Positions 1 through 9,725 of a stretch of 64,000 bases of DNA are shown piece after piece. Position 1 is the stretch's first letter, and each line of letters begins with the position of its first letter. Source of the DNA: SMYC01 sp965197495 (lineage in GTDB: Bacteria > Acidobacteriota > Vicinamibacteria > Marinacidobacterales > SMYC01); the NCBI GenBank assembly GCA_965197495.1, contig OZ240210.1:5022001-5086000 (forward strand), written 5' to 3'. Below the pieces are notes generated by a model. The model was not told the origin of the DNA and ran no database searches. It was given only the letters and a program-made list of their open reading frames with translations. Both the position numbers and the translations under genes were made by a program.

Positions 1-1718
1 GAAGCACGTACTCGGTAGACCGATCGACGAAGATGGAGCCGTCGATCCGTGAGTCGAAGAACGTGACGGTGTAGGAAGCCGCTCCATGAGTGAAGCCGAC
101 GTCGAAGGAGAGGCTGCGGCCTCGCTCCGCGATGAGCGGACGCTCAACCCGCAACCGCGTGAGTCCAGCCGCTTCGGTTTCCTCGGTGAGCGGTGTCGGC
201 GCAAAGAAACCACTTCCGGCGGAAAAACGGCCCGTCCAGGGCCCTCGTCTGACGAGGGCGGAGACCCTGGGACTGAAGAACGTGCCAAACTCGCTGTGAG
301 CGTCGAGACGCGCGCTCAACGACAGCGACAACCAGTCGGCGACGTCCACGTCGTCCTGGACGAACACCCCCGGCGTCGTGAACGTGTAGTCGAACCGCGG
401 CACATCTTTCGGGTGGTAGGATTCGCGCTCGAATGCCGCGCCCAGCACCCAGGTGTGGCGACCGGCTGCTCCCCTAAGCGCGGTTTCGGCGAAAACCGTC
501 TCGTGACGGTCCCGTTCCAATTGGTCTCCGTAGAAATGCTCGTGCCTCGCGCTCGCGAACGCGGCCCGCGCCGTAAACACGAAGCGCTCGGCGAGGAGTG
601 TCTGGCCCGAGGCGCCGAAATCGTAGCGTCGCGTCTCGAGCGATTCCTCGTATGGCGCGCCTGTGGCTTCCAGCACGGCGCCTTCTAGCGTCCCCCCCTT
701 GCGATCCTCAAAGGTAACTCCTGTGGTCGCGAAGAAACTCCTCCCTTGTCCATCGTCCCAGAAAAAGCGCGGCCGAGCGACGCCGCGTCCGTAGCCGGCG
801 AGATCGGCCCATCCATCGTCATCGACGTCTACGCGTCCCTGCCCGTGCCCACTCGCCAGAAGCGAGTAGCGCCAGCTCGGCGAAAGCGAGCCCGAAAGCC
901 AAAGCACGGCATCGGACGCCCCGCGCGAAGAGAGGTTGAGAAGCACCTCGCGTTCGGCCGTCTGATTTGGCCTTCGGGTGAGTAGATTCACGACGCCTCC
1001 CACCGCTCTTCCACCGTAGAGAGCTGAAGCCATTCCCTTGATGACTTCGACGCGGCCGAGATCCGTTGGTGGAATCTGCAGCAGCGCCAACCCGGCAGCC
1101 TGCTCTCCGTAAAGAGGCAAGCCGTCGGACAAAAACCTGGTGTAACGGCCGCGCATGCCTTGGATGCGAACGCTGGCAGCCCCGAGAGACGGCGACGTTG
1201 CTGCTACCCGCATGCCGCCCATCTCGTTCAGCATCATGACGATGTCGCCTGGTGTCATGAGCATTTTCTCTTCGATCTCTTCTCGTCCGAGGACTTCGAC
1301 GCGCATCGGTTGATCTTCGACGCCTCGAGCCGAGCGCGTCGTGGCCACGACGGTCACCTCTTCCACGACGACCGGCGAAGCGTCGAGTAACACCTGTACC
1401 TGGTGCTCCGCATCGGCAATGACCTCGACGGAAACGGACGAAGGAAGAAAGCCTTCCTTCATGATGTGGATCGAGAGCTCACCGGGGGCGGCAGCAAACG
1501 TCACTCGGCCGTTTGCGTCCGTCTCGTAGGCTTCTCCGTTGACCGCGATACTGGCCCCCGGAGACCGGCTCCGCACCATGAAGCACCTCGACGGATAGGC
1601 TTCCAGTACGTGTCTGCGCCGCCAGGCCGGTCGCTGCTTGCAGCAACAAGACGGCTGAGACGCCAAGAGTCCACAGGCAGATATTTCCGGAGCCTGTCGT
1701 TTTCGGGACTGCCAACAT
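1..1718 (-). pseudogene. TonB-dependent outer-membrane receptor, frameshifted, 3' end beyond window
   Basis: The minus strand is open from the window edge to about 1555 and reads as a TonB receptor: a carboxypeptidase-regulatory-like segment, then a plug domain (ending in a typical LYGGRAVGGVVNLLTRRP-like stretch), then beta-barrel strands. The chosen start (1718) gives a good signal peptide with a hydrophobic core (LGVSAVLLLQAATGLAAQ). A run of five C (1555-1559 on the plus strand) breaks the frame: one fewer base restores an EPVSGASIAVNGE-like reading. This is either a real frameshift or a homopolymer error. The receptor would take up a ligand such as an iron chelate across the outer membrane; the Fur-like site upstream supports iron, but the substrate is not proven. 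Confidence 0.8.
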
Positions 1719-1811
1719 TGTCTGCGCACTATAGCGTCTCGCGCGAGCGGGGATAGATCCTCTTGCAATAAAGGAGGCGGAGAATGATCCCGAACCCTGT
1801 GCCGTTTTGTC

Positions 1812-1830
1812 AATGATGAGAATCATCGTC
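1812..1830 (-). promoter_or_regulatory. Fur-box-like operator upstream of the TonB receptor
   Basis: The 19 bases match the classical Fur consensus GATAATGATAATCATTATC at 14 positions, with the core GA-AATCAT kept. The site lies about 95 bp before the receptor start at 1718, a plausible promoter position. Seen in sequence; Fur control is inferred. Confidence 0.5.
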
Positions 1831-2128
1831 GCGCTTTTTCTCAGCTCGCGGCCAGCTGCCTTTGTGGAAGACGCGGGCTACTCTCCGAGCTCGATCTCAG
1901 GCTGCGAACTCTGCGAGTGTTACTATCGGTAACGTGTATTTAACATAATCGGCGCACACGTGTTCGTTTGAAATGATGTCTCGTGGGCGATGACCCTCCC
2001 GACGGTAATGGAATCGCAAGTGTGGAATCGCAGGTGCCGCCCTTTTGGTCGGTCGGTCGTCCCCAATCACGGCCACCTCAGGTGTAGACGCGACATCTGG
2101 CCGGGGCCTTCGAGAACGTCGCGCTAGG
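1831..2128. other. Non-coding stretch between TonB receptor and kinase tail
   Basis: About 300 bp with no credible gene on either strand. It holds an AT-richer patch near 1935-1950 that could contain a promoter, but no convincing -35/-10 pair was found. Confidence 0.4.
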
Positions 2129-2785
2129 CTAATTTTCCGTCGGGACGAGGCGTTCGAGCTCGTCGAACCAGTTGAGCACGATGACGAGCTCGTCTTGACG
2201 AGCCACGTCCGGGTCTCCCACGATGACGATGAAGCGTCCGTCGGGACCTACGTCGTAGCTTCGAGGTCCGCCGCCTTGGAGGAACCCGTCGAACAACACC
2301 TGAGCCGTGCCGTATGAGAGCTCGGTCTTGCTGTCGTCGATGGCAACGGCCATCATTTTGCCGGCGTTCGTGAAGTAGAGCTCCTGCCCGTCCGGCGACC
2401 AGGCAGGTTCCGTTCCTCCGTCTCGGGAGATGCGAGCCGATCCGCCGGGGGCGTCCATAGGCCGGACGTAGATCTGATACCCATCGCCGTCCCGGTCCGA
2501 CGTGTAGGCAAGCCAATTGCCATTGGGCGAGAGCGCGCCCTGCCCTTCGAAAAAGGGCGTCTGTACGACCGGGCGGCCGTCCCCGCCGCCTGTTGCGAAA
2601 GCCCAAATGTCGAAACTGCGCTCCGGATGGTTCTGGTACACGACGACCTCCGCGCCATCGGGTGTCACGAAAAGAGGGTGCTGGGGCAGGTCGCTGGTAC
2701 CCATCCGCTCCGGGGTCAGCGAGCTCCCGTCTGCGGGCAACCAATAGAGATTGCGCGGCCCGTCTCGGTTGGAGGCGAAGACCAC
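2129..2785 (-). pseudogene. C-terminal WD40/TolB-like propeller of a Ser/Thr kinase (truncated)
   Basis: The 218-codon fragment contains repeated propeller blades with the motifs SNRDG, LSPNGNWLAYTSDRDG and WSPDGQELYF. It ends with LNWFDELERLVPTEN, the usual tail of acidobacterial PknB kinases with a propeller sensor domain. It has no kinase domain and no good start. Its 5' side stops exactly where an IS110-type transposase begins (2788). The other part may be the kinase at 6868-8229, which lacks this tail; about 200 residues would still be missing between the two, so either a deletion accompanied the insertions or these are two genes. Confidence 0.8.
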
Positions 2786-2787
2786 TG

Positions 2788-3354
2788 ATGATGAAACACA
2801 GAGTAGTAGGAATAGACCTGGGCATCCGCGCGCCGAGCGTAGCGATGGTGGCGGACACGGACGGCACGATCATTGGAAACGCCGTTCGGTTCGAGCTCGG
2901 CATCGATGAGCTGGAACGCGTGGAAGTGGCTGGACTCGAAGGTGCCAAGGAAGGTACGAAGCTTCACGTCGTCATGGAGCAAACGTATCCAACGAGCGAG
3001 TACGTCACTGTCTTTTTCCTGGCTCGGGGACACAAAGTGAGCTTCGCGAAACCGAACCAGGTGAAGGAATTTCGGAAATGCCTTTCCCCGAAGGTGAAAA
3101 CGGATGAGGTCGACGCGTTTATCATGGCACGCTTACCCTGGCTCGACCCCAAGCAGCTGGGGAGAACTTATGTTCCGCGGCCTGAGATTCGAGAGCTCAA
3201 GATACAGGTGAGCCAGCGGAACTCGATGGTGAAGCAGTTGGTGGACCTGAAGAATCAGCTCATTGCTTACGCCAACGCCGTTTGGCCCGGCATCAGTAGA
3301 GCGTTCGGAGATCGTGAGTTTCCGACAAGCGTGCATGAAATTGGAAGGCGTTAA
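2788..3354 (+). pseudogene. IS110-family transposase, N-terminal fragment
   Basis: This reading frame starts MMKHRVVGIDLG and carries the acidic RuvC-like motifs of IS110/IS1111 DEDD transposases: D in VGIDLG, E in VVMEQT and D in KTDEVDAF. It ends after about 188 residues. Normal members have 330-400 and carry a second domain with the catalytic serine, which is absent here. The break coincides with the left side of the IS66-like element, so this copy was cut and is dead. It sits inside the propeller region of a kinase gene. Confidence 0.8.
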
Positions 3355-3684
3355 GCGCTAGATTTGTCCTCCGAGAACAGGAAGCTAAAGGAGGTCAGGG
3401 ATGAAAGGAAAGAAGGAGGTAAAGGCGCTTCCTAAGCGTCTGAATCGAGGAGTTGAGCGATTCGAGAAATGGCGAGCGACTCGTGAGAATCGCAGAATCC
3501 CGGAAGCACTATGGAAGATAGCGACGGGCCTGGCGAGCGAGTATGGAGTTCATCGGACGTCGCGTGCATTGAGGTTGAACTCCGAAGAGCTGAAGAGGCG
3601 TTGGTCGTCATCAGGGGAAGAAAAAGCAAAACCGAGCGCGGAGGCCGGTACGTGTCAACAACTTGAGACACTCGCGAGCTGCAT

Positions 3685-4818
3685 TTAGTGAGCCTCGATT
3701 AGCGTCGGGAGGCTCGTGGCGCCGGTGCGGTCCACATCTGCATCGATCGAGACCTCGTTTCGTGGAGCAGAAAAAGGGGGTACCCCAGGTATGGACGCCG
3801 CCGCGAGAGTGGCTTGTGCGGCATTCAGGAGCGTCGTTTTCTCCGTCGGCGGGTTGATCCAAGCCTGAGGAGGCAAAACGGGAGGTTGTGGCGTTCCGCG
3901 AACGAAGCGTTCGGGATGAGTCCGATGAGCTTCGAGAAGGATCTGGCGCCGAGCGGTGGTGAGCTGTTCGGCGCGACCATAGTGAACGTCGGCCGGCGTC
4001 ATGAAGCCGATTCCTGAGTGCCGGTGCTCGTAGTTGTAGTAGTCGAAGAAACCGCCGCAGAACAGCCGGCCGTCTTCGGCGGAACCAAAACGGCTCGGAA
4101 ACTGAGGACAGTACTTCATCGTCTTGAACTGGGACTCGGAGTAGGGATTGTCGTTCGAGACGTAAGGTCTGGAGTGGGTCTTGGTAACTCCGAGGTCAGC
4201 CAGGAGCAGAGCCACGGGCTTGCTTCTCATCGAGCTGCCACGGTCCGCGTGAAGGGTGAGCTGGTCGGGTTCAATGTCCTGCTTGCGACAGCTCTCGGCG
4301 ATGAGGCGTTGCGCGAGCGCCGCACTTTCTCGGTGAGCCAGCATCCAGCCAACCACGTAGCGGGAGAAGATGTCGAGGATGACGTAGAGGTAGTAGTAGG
4401 TCCACTTGACGGGGCCACGAAGCTTCGTAATATCCCACGACCAAACCTGGTTGGGCGCTTCGGCCAGCAGCTCCGGCTTCGTGTAGTTCGGATGGCGCCG
4501 TTGGTTCCGGCGCTCTCGGACCTCGCCGTGCTCCTCCAAAATCCGATACATCGTGCGAATCGAGCAGAGGTAGGTTCCCTCGTCCAGAAGCGTGGCCCAC
4601 ACCTGGGCGGGCGCCTTGTCGACGAACCGCTCACAGTGCAAGGCCCCGAGGACTTCCTCGCGCTCAGTCTCGTCGAGGGCTCGGTGCGGCCGAGGACGCC
4701 GCTTCGGTTCGGGCGTCACCTGGCGCCTGCGATACAGCGTGGAACGAGCCACACCCAGAGCCTCGCAGGCTTCCGTCGTCTGCCCAATCTGCCCCGCCAG
4801 CTCCTCGGCCGCCACCAT
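3685..4818 (-). CDS. IS3 transposase orfB (copy 1)
   Basis: This 377-residue protein has an N-terminal HTH_21-like region (VARSTLYRRRQ), then an integrase core with the DDE triad at about D129 (WSWDI), D192 (HADRG) and E228 (PYSESQF). D and E are separated by 35 residues, as expected for IS3. The start ATG overlaps the orfA stop (TGATG) and lies in the -1 frame. Active IS3 elements usually make an OrfAB fusion by -1 slippage, and orfA contains an A9 run that fits. It appears intact. Confidence 0.92.
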   Translation of the reverse strand: MVAAEELAGQIGQTTEACEALGVARSTLYRRRQVTPEPKRRPRPHRALDETEREEVLGALHCERFVDKAPAQVWATLLDEGTYLCSIRTMYRILEEHGEVRERRNQRRHPNYTKPELLAEAPNQVWSWDITKLRGPVKWTYYYLYVILDIFSRYVVGWMLAHRESAALAQRLIAESCRKQDIEPDQLTLHADRGSSMRSKPVALLLADLGVTKTHSRPYVSNDNPYSESQFKTMKYCPQFPSRFGSAEDGRLFCGGFFDYYNYEHRHSGIGFMTPADVHYGRAEQLTTARRQILLEAHRTHPERFVRGTPQPPVLPPQAWINPPTEKTTLLNAAQATLAAASIPGVPPFSAPRNEVSIDADVDRTGATSLPTLIEAH

Positions 4819-5285
4819 CAGTCGTTCTCGTAGCTGTCGAGTGGATTCAGGGGGATCCCCAGTAATTCGGAGGTTTTTTTTTGGGTCTCCAACATCGTCT
4901 CCACCCGAGCCAGGCGACGTTGGAGCCGGGCGTTCTCGCGCTCGAGCTCCCTGACCCGTGGATCCTCGGCCTTTGCCTTCCGGCCTCGCTTTCTCGACGC
5001 CAACCCCGCTTTGGCGACCTCGTCACGTTGGCGGCGCCAACTCGATAAATGCGACGAGTACAGGCCCTCTCGACGCAGAAGAGCAGCAACGTCACCGTCA
5101 CCCTTGCAGGCATCGGCCTCACGCACTATCCGCAGCTTGTACTCCGCGGTAAAGCGTCGACGCTTCGCTTGCTCGCTCACTTCGGGATCCGGGACCCCCG
5201 CCGCATCGCGGCCGGCGGGATCTCCAGTCGCCCTACGGGCTCCCTCCGATCCCGCAGAGGTCTCTCTCTCAATCAACATACTCAT
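4818..5285 (-). CDS. IS3 orfA, HTH DNA-binding protein (copy 1)
   Basis: The protein has 155 residues. It has a disordered N-terminus, an HTH_Tnp_1 domain (RRRFTAEYKLRIVREADA onward, about 40-90) and a leucine-zipper-like coiled coil (ERENARLQRRLARVETMLE). Near its 3' end the coding strand has nine A in a row; a -1 slip there would fuse it to orfB. A good ribosome site (GAGGAGGATC) precedes the start. Confidence 0.9.
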   Translation of the reverse strand: MSMLIERETSAGSEGARRATGDPAGRDAAGVPDPEVSEQAKRRRFTAEYKLRIVREADACKGDGDVAALLRREGLYSSHLSSWRRQRDEVAKAGLASRKRGRKAKAEDPRVRELERENARLQRRLARVETMLETQKKTSELLGIPLNPLDSYEND

Positions 5286-5521
5286 GCATTGATCCTCCTC
5301 CGCCCTCTACACTAATTTCAAGGGGCGAAGTGTCTCAGCGATGTTGGCACAGAGGGGGCGGAAGCTAGTTCGTTTGTGCCTCTGATAGCGCCTGGGCTCG
5401 TGGGCGGCGAAGATGCGGCGGAGTACAAGGGTGTGGACGGCGCTTGGATGCGGGTGGAGTGGAAGGGAGCGAGTCCGGACCTGGCGCGGTTGAGCGAGAG
5501 CTTTTTCTTCGGTGGTCGGTC

Positions 5522-5878
5522 GTGATCCAAGTAACGCCGCAGATGCGGATCTTGTTGGCGGTGGGTGCTGCGGACTTCCGCCGTGGGATCGACGGGTTGG
5601 CGCGGCTGTGTCGTGAGGAGCTATCGCGGGATCCGTTTAGCGGGACGGTGTTCGTGTTCTGCAATCGACGGCGGACATCGGTGAAACTGCTCGTCTACGA
5701 TGGCCAAGGGTTTTGGTTGCTCCAAAAGCGATTGTCGAAAGGACGTTTCCGTCACTGGCCTGGGGGAGGAAAGCATCAGAGTCTGGAAGCGCACGAGCTT
5801 GGGGTTCTGTTGTCGGGAGGAGATCCCGCGGCAGCGAAAGGAGCGCCTCAGTGGCGAGCGGTGGGGGTGCCAGCGTGA
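5522..5878 (+). CDS. tnpB: IS66 accessory protein TnpB
   Basis: It reads VIQVTPQMRILLAVGAADF, followed by the RRGIDGLARLCREEL block, FVFCNRRRTSVKLLVYDG and GFWLLQKRL. This is the full conserved pattern of IS66 Orf2/TnpB at the usual length (118 residues). The GTG start at 5522 overlaps the stop of the tnpA-like gene once IS3 is removed. The function of TnpB is poorly known; it is required for IS66 transposition. The C-terminal LEAHELGVLLSGGDP segment matches the family. Confidence 0.88.
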   Translation: MIQVTPQMRILLAVGAADFRRGIDGLARLCREELSRDPFSGTVFVFCNRRRTSVKLLVYDGQGFWLLQKRLSKGRFRHWPGGGKHQSLEAHELGVLLSGGDPAAAKGAPQWRAVGVPA

Positions 5879-5941
5879 GGGTGAAACGAATTGTGAAAAA
5901 GGGGTTACGTTCTATCGAACGATCCTCCAAGCTTTTGTCTC

Positions 5942-6808
5942 ATGAACGGTGTTCGGTATCGCGGCCGGGAAGTGAGCGAAGCGGAAATCGAGTTCATCCG
6001 CGAGCTCATCGCCGCCCATCCCAAGGCAAGCCGTCGCGCGCTGTCGTTGAGGCTGTGTACGGCGTGGCAATGGGTGCAACCGAACGGCGCACCGTGCGAC
6101 GCGATCGCTCGAGGGCTTCTGCTCAGCCTTCACCGCTCGTCTCGAATCGAGCTTCCGGAGCCGCGGTATCGGTTCTCGACGCCGTATCACCGGAACAAAC
6201 CGGGTGTGGTGGAGCTGGACTCGACCCCGCTGCGGGCACGTCTGTCAACGCTTCAGCCTCTGGAGTTTCGTCAGGTCCGGCGCACGGAACAGGAGGCTGT
6301 GTTCAACGGGCTCATCGAGACCCACCACTACTTGGGCTACAAGCAGCCGGTGGGAGCGCACCTGAAGTACCTGGTTTTGAGCCAAGGGCGTCCGGTGGCC
6401 TGCGTGTCGTTTTCATCAGCGCCACGCCACTTGGGGGCCCGGGACCGTTTCATCGGTTGGTCGTCTGAGGCGCGGCGGCGTAACATCCGCTTCATCGCTT
6501 ATAACCCACGGTTTTTGATCCTTCCCTGGGTTTTCGTGCCGCATCTGGCGTCGCACATTCTCGGACGGATGGCACGTCTGCTCCCCCGACACTGGGAGCA
6601 GAGCTACGGCTACCCCGTGTACTTCGTGGAGACCTTCGTGGACCCGGCTCGATTTCGCGGGACCTGCTATCTTGCGGCGAACTGGAAGGTTCTGGGTATG
6701 ACGAAGGGGCTAGGCAAGGACAGCCGGTCCAAACGTCCGAACCGCTCGCTCAAGCAAGTTTTAGGCTATCCGCTCATGAAGCGGTTTCGGGAGAAGCTGT
6801 CGAGCTAG
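5942..6808 (+). CDS. DUF4338 (DruA-like) protein of an IS66-like element
   Basis: The 288-residue protein has an N-terminal region (SEAEIEFIRELIAAHPKASRR, HTH-like) and a DUF4338 core with HHYLGYKQPVGAHLKYLV, VACVSFSSAPRHL, RDRFIGWS, FIAYNPRFLILPWV, HILGRMARLLPRHWEQSYGY and VYFVETFVDP. The end TKGLGKDSRSKRPNRSLKQV resembles a basic DNA-binding tail. The same family includes DruA of the Druantia defence system, but no druB-E genes are nearby. Its place after tnpB suggests it acts as the recombinase of a non-canonical IS (inference). There is no obvious Shine-Dalgarno; 63 bp separate it from tnpB. Confidence 0.8.
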   Translation: MNGVRYRGREVSEAEIEFIRELIAAHPKASRRALSLRLCTAWQWVQPNGAPCDAIARGLLLSLHRSSRIELPEPRYRFSTPYHRNKPGVVELDSTPLRARLSTLQPLEFRQVRRTEQEAVFNGLIETHHYLGYKQPVGAHLKYLVLSQGRPVACVSFSSAPRHLGARDRFIGWSSEARRRNIRFIAYNPRFLILPWVFVPHLASHILGRMARLLPRHWEQSYGYPVYFVETFVDPARFRGTCYLAANWKVLGMTKGLGKDSRSKRPNRSLKQVLGYPLMKRFREKLSS

Positions 6809-6867
6809 AATGTCTCGTTCGCAAGCATTCGCAACGATCGAGTTGGAGATGAAAGAGCTGGAAGCAC

Positions 6868-8229
6868 TATCCTCCCATCAGAAAAACTCCGTTGCGACTC
6901 CACGACCCGCCGTTGCCCGACAGCACGCCTTCTGAGACGATTTTCTGCACGGGGCCTCCGGCGGCTGGAATCGTGAACAGTCCGCCTTTGGCGCGGAAGG
7001 CGATCCTGTCTCCTTCAGGAGACCAGAAGATTTGTCGCGCGCCGTCGGTGCCTGCAAGCGAGGTGGTCGCCGGATCCGTGAAGGGCCGATATCCAGACCA
7101 GAGGCGTGCCTTCTTCGCCGTTGACGATGAACGCCACCCGGCTCCCGTCCGGTGAAACGGCTACCGTTTCCCACTCATAGGCCCCGAATAGGGGGTTTTG
7201 GGGGCCGACACCAAACCCGGCAGGATGGAAGGAGAAAAGGACTGGGCCCACAGAGTAGGGAAGGCTGCCCGATGAGCCAACGAACAGCCAAGCTGAGACG
7301 GCGAAAGCCGCCGCGGCGAGAATCCAGGCGGCGAGCCTGTGCCGAGGTGGCGCCTTTTCTCGAGCAACGGCCGTTTCGTTTCCCAGCCAGGAAAGTTGGA
7401 GCCCCATGTCGTGCGCGCTATGGAAGCGAGCGTCGGGGTCTTTCGCGAGGCAAGTCTTCACCACACGGTCGAAGGCGGCGGGCACTTCCGGACGGATCTC
7501 GCCCACGTCCGTCGGCGTCTTGTCGAGGATCGCCGCGATGACACTCGCCTGGCTCTCGCCTTCGAACGCGCGCCGTCCGGTCGTCATCTCAAAGAGCACA
7601 CAGCCGAGCGCCCAGATGTCCGTGCGCCTATCGCTGTCCTTTCCCTCCGCCTGCTCGGGCGCCATGTAGTGGAGCGTCCCCAAGATCGCATGGTCTTTGG
7701 TCAGACCTTGCTGCTTGGTGGGCGCATCGGACCCGTCGGACACAAGGTCGTCGGTCATGAGCCTCGCCAGCCCGAAATCCAGAAGCTTGATTCCGGACTT
7801 CGTAATAATAATGTTCGCCGGCTTGAGGTCTCGGTGGACGATCCCGGCTCGATGTGCCTTGTCCAATGCGTCCGCGATCTGAATCGCGTATTCCAGAACT
7901 TTGTCGAGGGGCAGCGGTCCTTTCTTCAACCTCTCGGCCAACGTCTCGCCTTCGAGGTACTCCATGACGAGGTAGTCCAGCCCGTCTTGCTCGCCCACGT
8001 CATAAAGCGTGCAGATGTGCGGATGGTTGAGCTGGGATATCGCCTTGGCCTCACGCTCGAAGCGCTGCTTTCGCTCGGGGCTCTCGGCGAGGTGCTCGGC
8101 GAGGACTTTGATGGCCACCGTCCGGTCGAGCCGGGTGTCCCTGGCTTTGTAGACCTCCCCCATACCTCCTGCGCCGATCGGCGCGAGGATCTCGTAGGGG
8201 CCTAGGCGCGTTCCGGAGATGAGGGCCAT
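6868..8229 (-). pseudogene. PknB-type Ser/Thr protein kinase, frameshifted and 3'-truncated
   Basis: Starting at MALISGTRLGPYEI (8229), the N-terminal 270 residues form a complete kinase: glycine loop GAGGMGEV, VAIK lysine, HRDLKPAN catalytic loop, DFG, and APEQ. A single membrane span (LAAWILAAAAFAVSAWLFVG) is followed by the first propeller blades. One extra base near 7090-7092 shifts the frame; removing it gives LVWIRPFTDPATTSLAGTDG and then blades down to a stop at 6868-6870. The remaining propeller is missing where the IS66-like element ends. The kinase domain itself looks intact. Confidence 0.85.
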
Positions 8230-8368
8230 TCGTATCCTTATCAATAAGAAATCTAGCGTTCTGAGACGAGGGAATCAACCGGCGCACATTGGAGCTTCAC
8301 TCGCTATGAGCTCGTGGCGGCGGCTAGAATGTCCTGTCTGTGGGCTCGACTGCCGAGGAAGGCGTACG

Positions 8369-9725
8369 ATGGGTATCCGGTGGAGCGATTGGAAACCGTA
8401 CTTGCTGCCTGAAGAAGAGCAGCAGGATCCGGCCTTGCGGGAAGAGTTGACGAGGGTCGCTGTCGCCGGACTGAAAGCGGTCGTCTTCATGACCGTGGTA
8501 GGGGTTGGGTTCATGCTGACGGTCACGACGTTCTTGAGCAAGCTCGGATACCTGTCCCACGTCTGGGTTTGGCCCGACCTCGCCCTGATGGGGACGGGCC
8601 TGCTGGGAGTCCCGTTCTGGGTTGTGCCCAGGCTACGTAAACACGCGCGGCTGGCCGTATCTGTCATCGGCTATGGCGTGGTGCTGATCTTCATCGTAAC
8701 GGCCGTGACAGCCTCTTATCCCGGAGTCGAGCACGCCGTGCCACCGAACATCAATCTCGTGATGCTGGTGGCTATCGGCGCGATTCCTTTACGGCCGCTT
8801 CACACGCTGGCTCTGGGGTCATCGATCTTCGTAACTTACGTCGGCGCGATGGCGCTTTATCCAGAGAAGTTATTCGTTCCAGATGTCTCGCCGTTGAATC
8901 TTACCGCTCTCGCTGCCGTGATTCTCATCTTTGTCGGATTGACGGCCATCGTCTACCATCCAGCGAGCCTCCGCCTTTCAGGCCCGCCAGCAGGTGCTAC
9001 GAGCTCAGGCGCAGGTGACTCTCGCCAAGAGTGCGGCCGCGCAAGGACGGCTCGCGGCGGCTTTGAGTCACGAGCTCAATTCGCCCATTGGGGTTATCAA
9101 GAGTAACTTGAGCACCCTGGCTGCCGCCCTCGAGAGGTCGCAGGCTTCAGAGCAGCCCTCAGACCGGCTGATGAAAGTACTGGGCGACATCGAAAGGACG
9201 TCCAGACACTCCTGCGAACGCCTGATCGAAGTCGTCGGACGGATGCAGCGGTTCACGCATCTTGATCGGGCGGAGGAAGCGGCGGTCGACGTGAGTGTTC
9301 TACTCGAGGATACCGTCGAAACTCTGAGAGCCGAGCTCGAGGAGACTGCGGACGTCACCCTGAACCTCGAGCCGCTTCCAGCCATCCGGTGCCGTCCACA
9401 ACAGTTGAGTGCCGTGTTCACGAATCTTCTGCTAAACGCAAACAACGCCATCGACGACAACGGCACGATTCGCGTTCGCTCTTGCGTCAACAAAGACGGA
9501 GTCGTCGTCGAGATCGAGGATGACGGACGCGGGATTCCGACGGAGCGGCTGGACCAGATATTCGAGCCTTCGTTTGCGGTGGCAGATGGCAGGGTCACCA
9601 CAGGCAATTGGGGGCTGTTCAACTGCAGGCGCATCATCCACGGCTTGGGAGGCGAGATTCAAATCGAAAGTGTTCTGGGCGCGGGTACGACAGTAAAGAT
9701 CATTCTGCCTGCCAAACAGGTTTGA
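8369..9725 (+). pseudogene. Membrane sensor histidine kinase, split by a frameshift
   Basis: The start at 8369 has a good ribosome site (GAGGAAGG). The first 200 residues contain about six membrane segments. One extra C near 8956-8957 shifts the frame; without it the reading continues VYIQRASAFQARQQVLRAQ into a coiled linker. The kinase half follows: H-box LSHELNSPIG, N-box NLLLNANNAI, G1 DDGRGIP, and a degenerate G2 (GNWGLFNCRR) before GAGTTVKIILP. It would be a membrane-bound sensor for an unknown signal. No response regulator is adjacent. It may be a pseudogene or a sequencing indel. Confidence 0.8.

Larger units (their letters stand above)
3646..5356 (-). mobile_element. IS3-family insertion sequence, copy 1 (1711 bp)
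   Basis: The ends are CGGTACGTGTCAAC and, at the other side, the complement of CCCTCTGTGCCAAC; they form imperfect inverted repeats that continue through a shared TGAGACACT block. It is flanked by a perfect GGC duplication (3643-3645 and 5357-5359). It carries orfA and orfB on the minus strand. Its left end lacks one T of a TTT run seen in the other copies. It is inserted in the tnpA-like gene of the IS66-like element. Confidence 0.92.
3401..5525 (+). pseudogene. tnpA-like HTH protein of the IS66-like element, split by IS3 copy 1
   Basis: The gene begins at 3401 after a very strong ribosome site (AAAGGAGGT) and is interrupted at 3645. Joining 3401-3645 to 5360-5525 (removing IS3 and one GGC duplication) gives one uninterrupted frame of about 138 residues. 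The first half has a helix-turn-helix-like segment (IPEALWKIATGLASEYGVHR) typical of IS-associated DNA-binding proteins. The second half is acidic and ends SESFFFGGRS. The restored stop (TGA 5523-5525) overlaps the GTG start of tnpB as GTGA, indicating translational coupling. As it stands the gene is disrupted. Confidence 0.75.
3358..6867 (+). mobile_element. IS66-like element with a DUF4338/DruA-like gene in place of tnpC, interrupted by IS3 copy 1
   Basis: Three co-directional genes are present once the IS3 copy is removed: a 138-residue tnpA-like HTH protein, an IS66 TnpB, and a 288-residue DUF4338 (DruA-like) protein. Canonical IS66 elements carry tnpA, tnpB and a large DDE tnpC; no tnpC is present here. 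The outer ends are approximate, set by the end of the IS110 fragment on the left and the end of the kinase fragment on the right. I found no convincing terminal inverted repeats or target duplication. Confidence 0.55.

Noticed and set aside
4018..4833. A 271-residue open frame antisense to IS3 orfB, repeated in every copy
   Set aside because: It is the complementary shadow of the conserved transposase frame, with no domain or ribosome site of its own.
5942..6808. A Druantia anti-phage system
   Set aside because: Only a DruA-like DUF4338 gene is present, next to IS66 tnpB; no helicase or other dru genes are nearby.
3499..6871. GGAAGCACTAT present at both sides of the IS66-like region as a target duplication
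   Set aside because: The left copy lies inside the tnpA-like coding sequence, so it cannot mark an element boundary.
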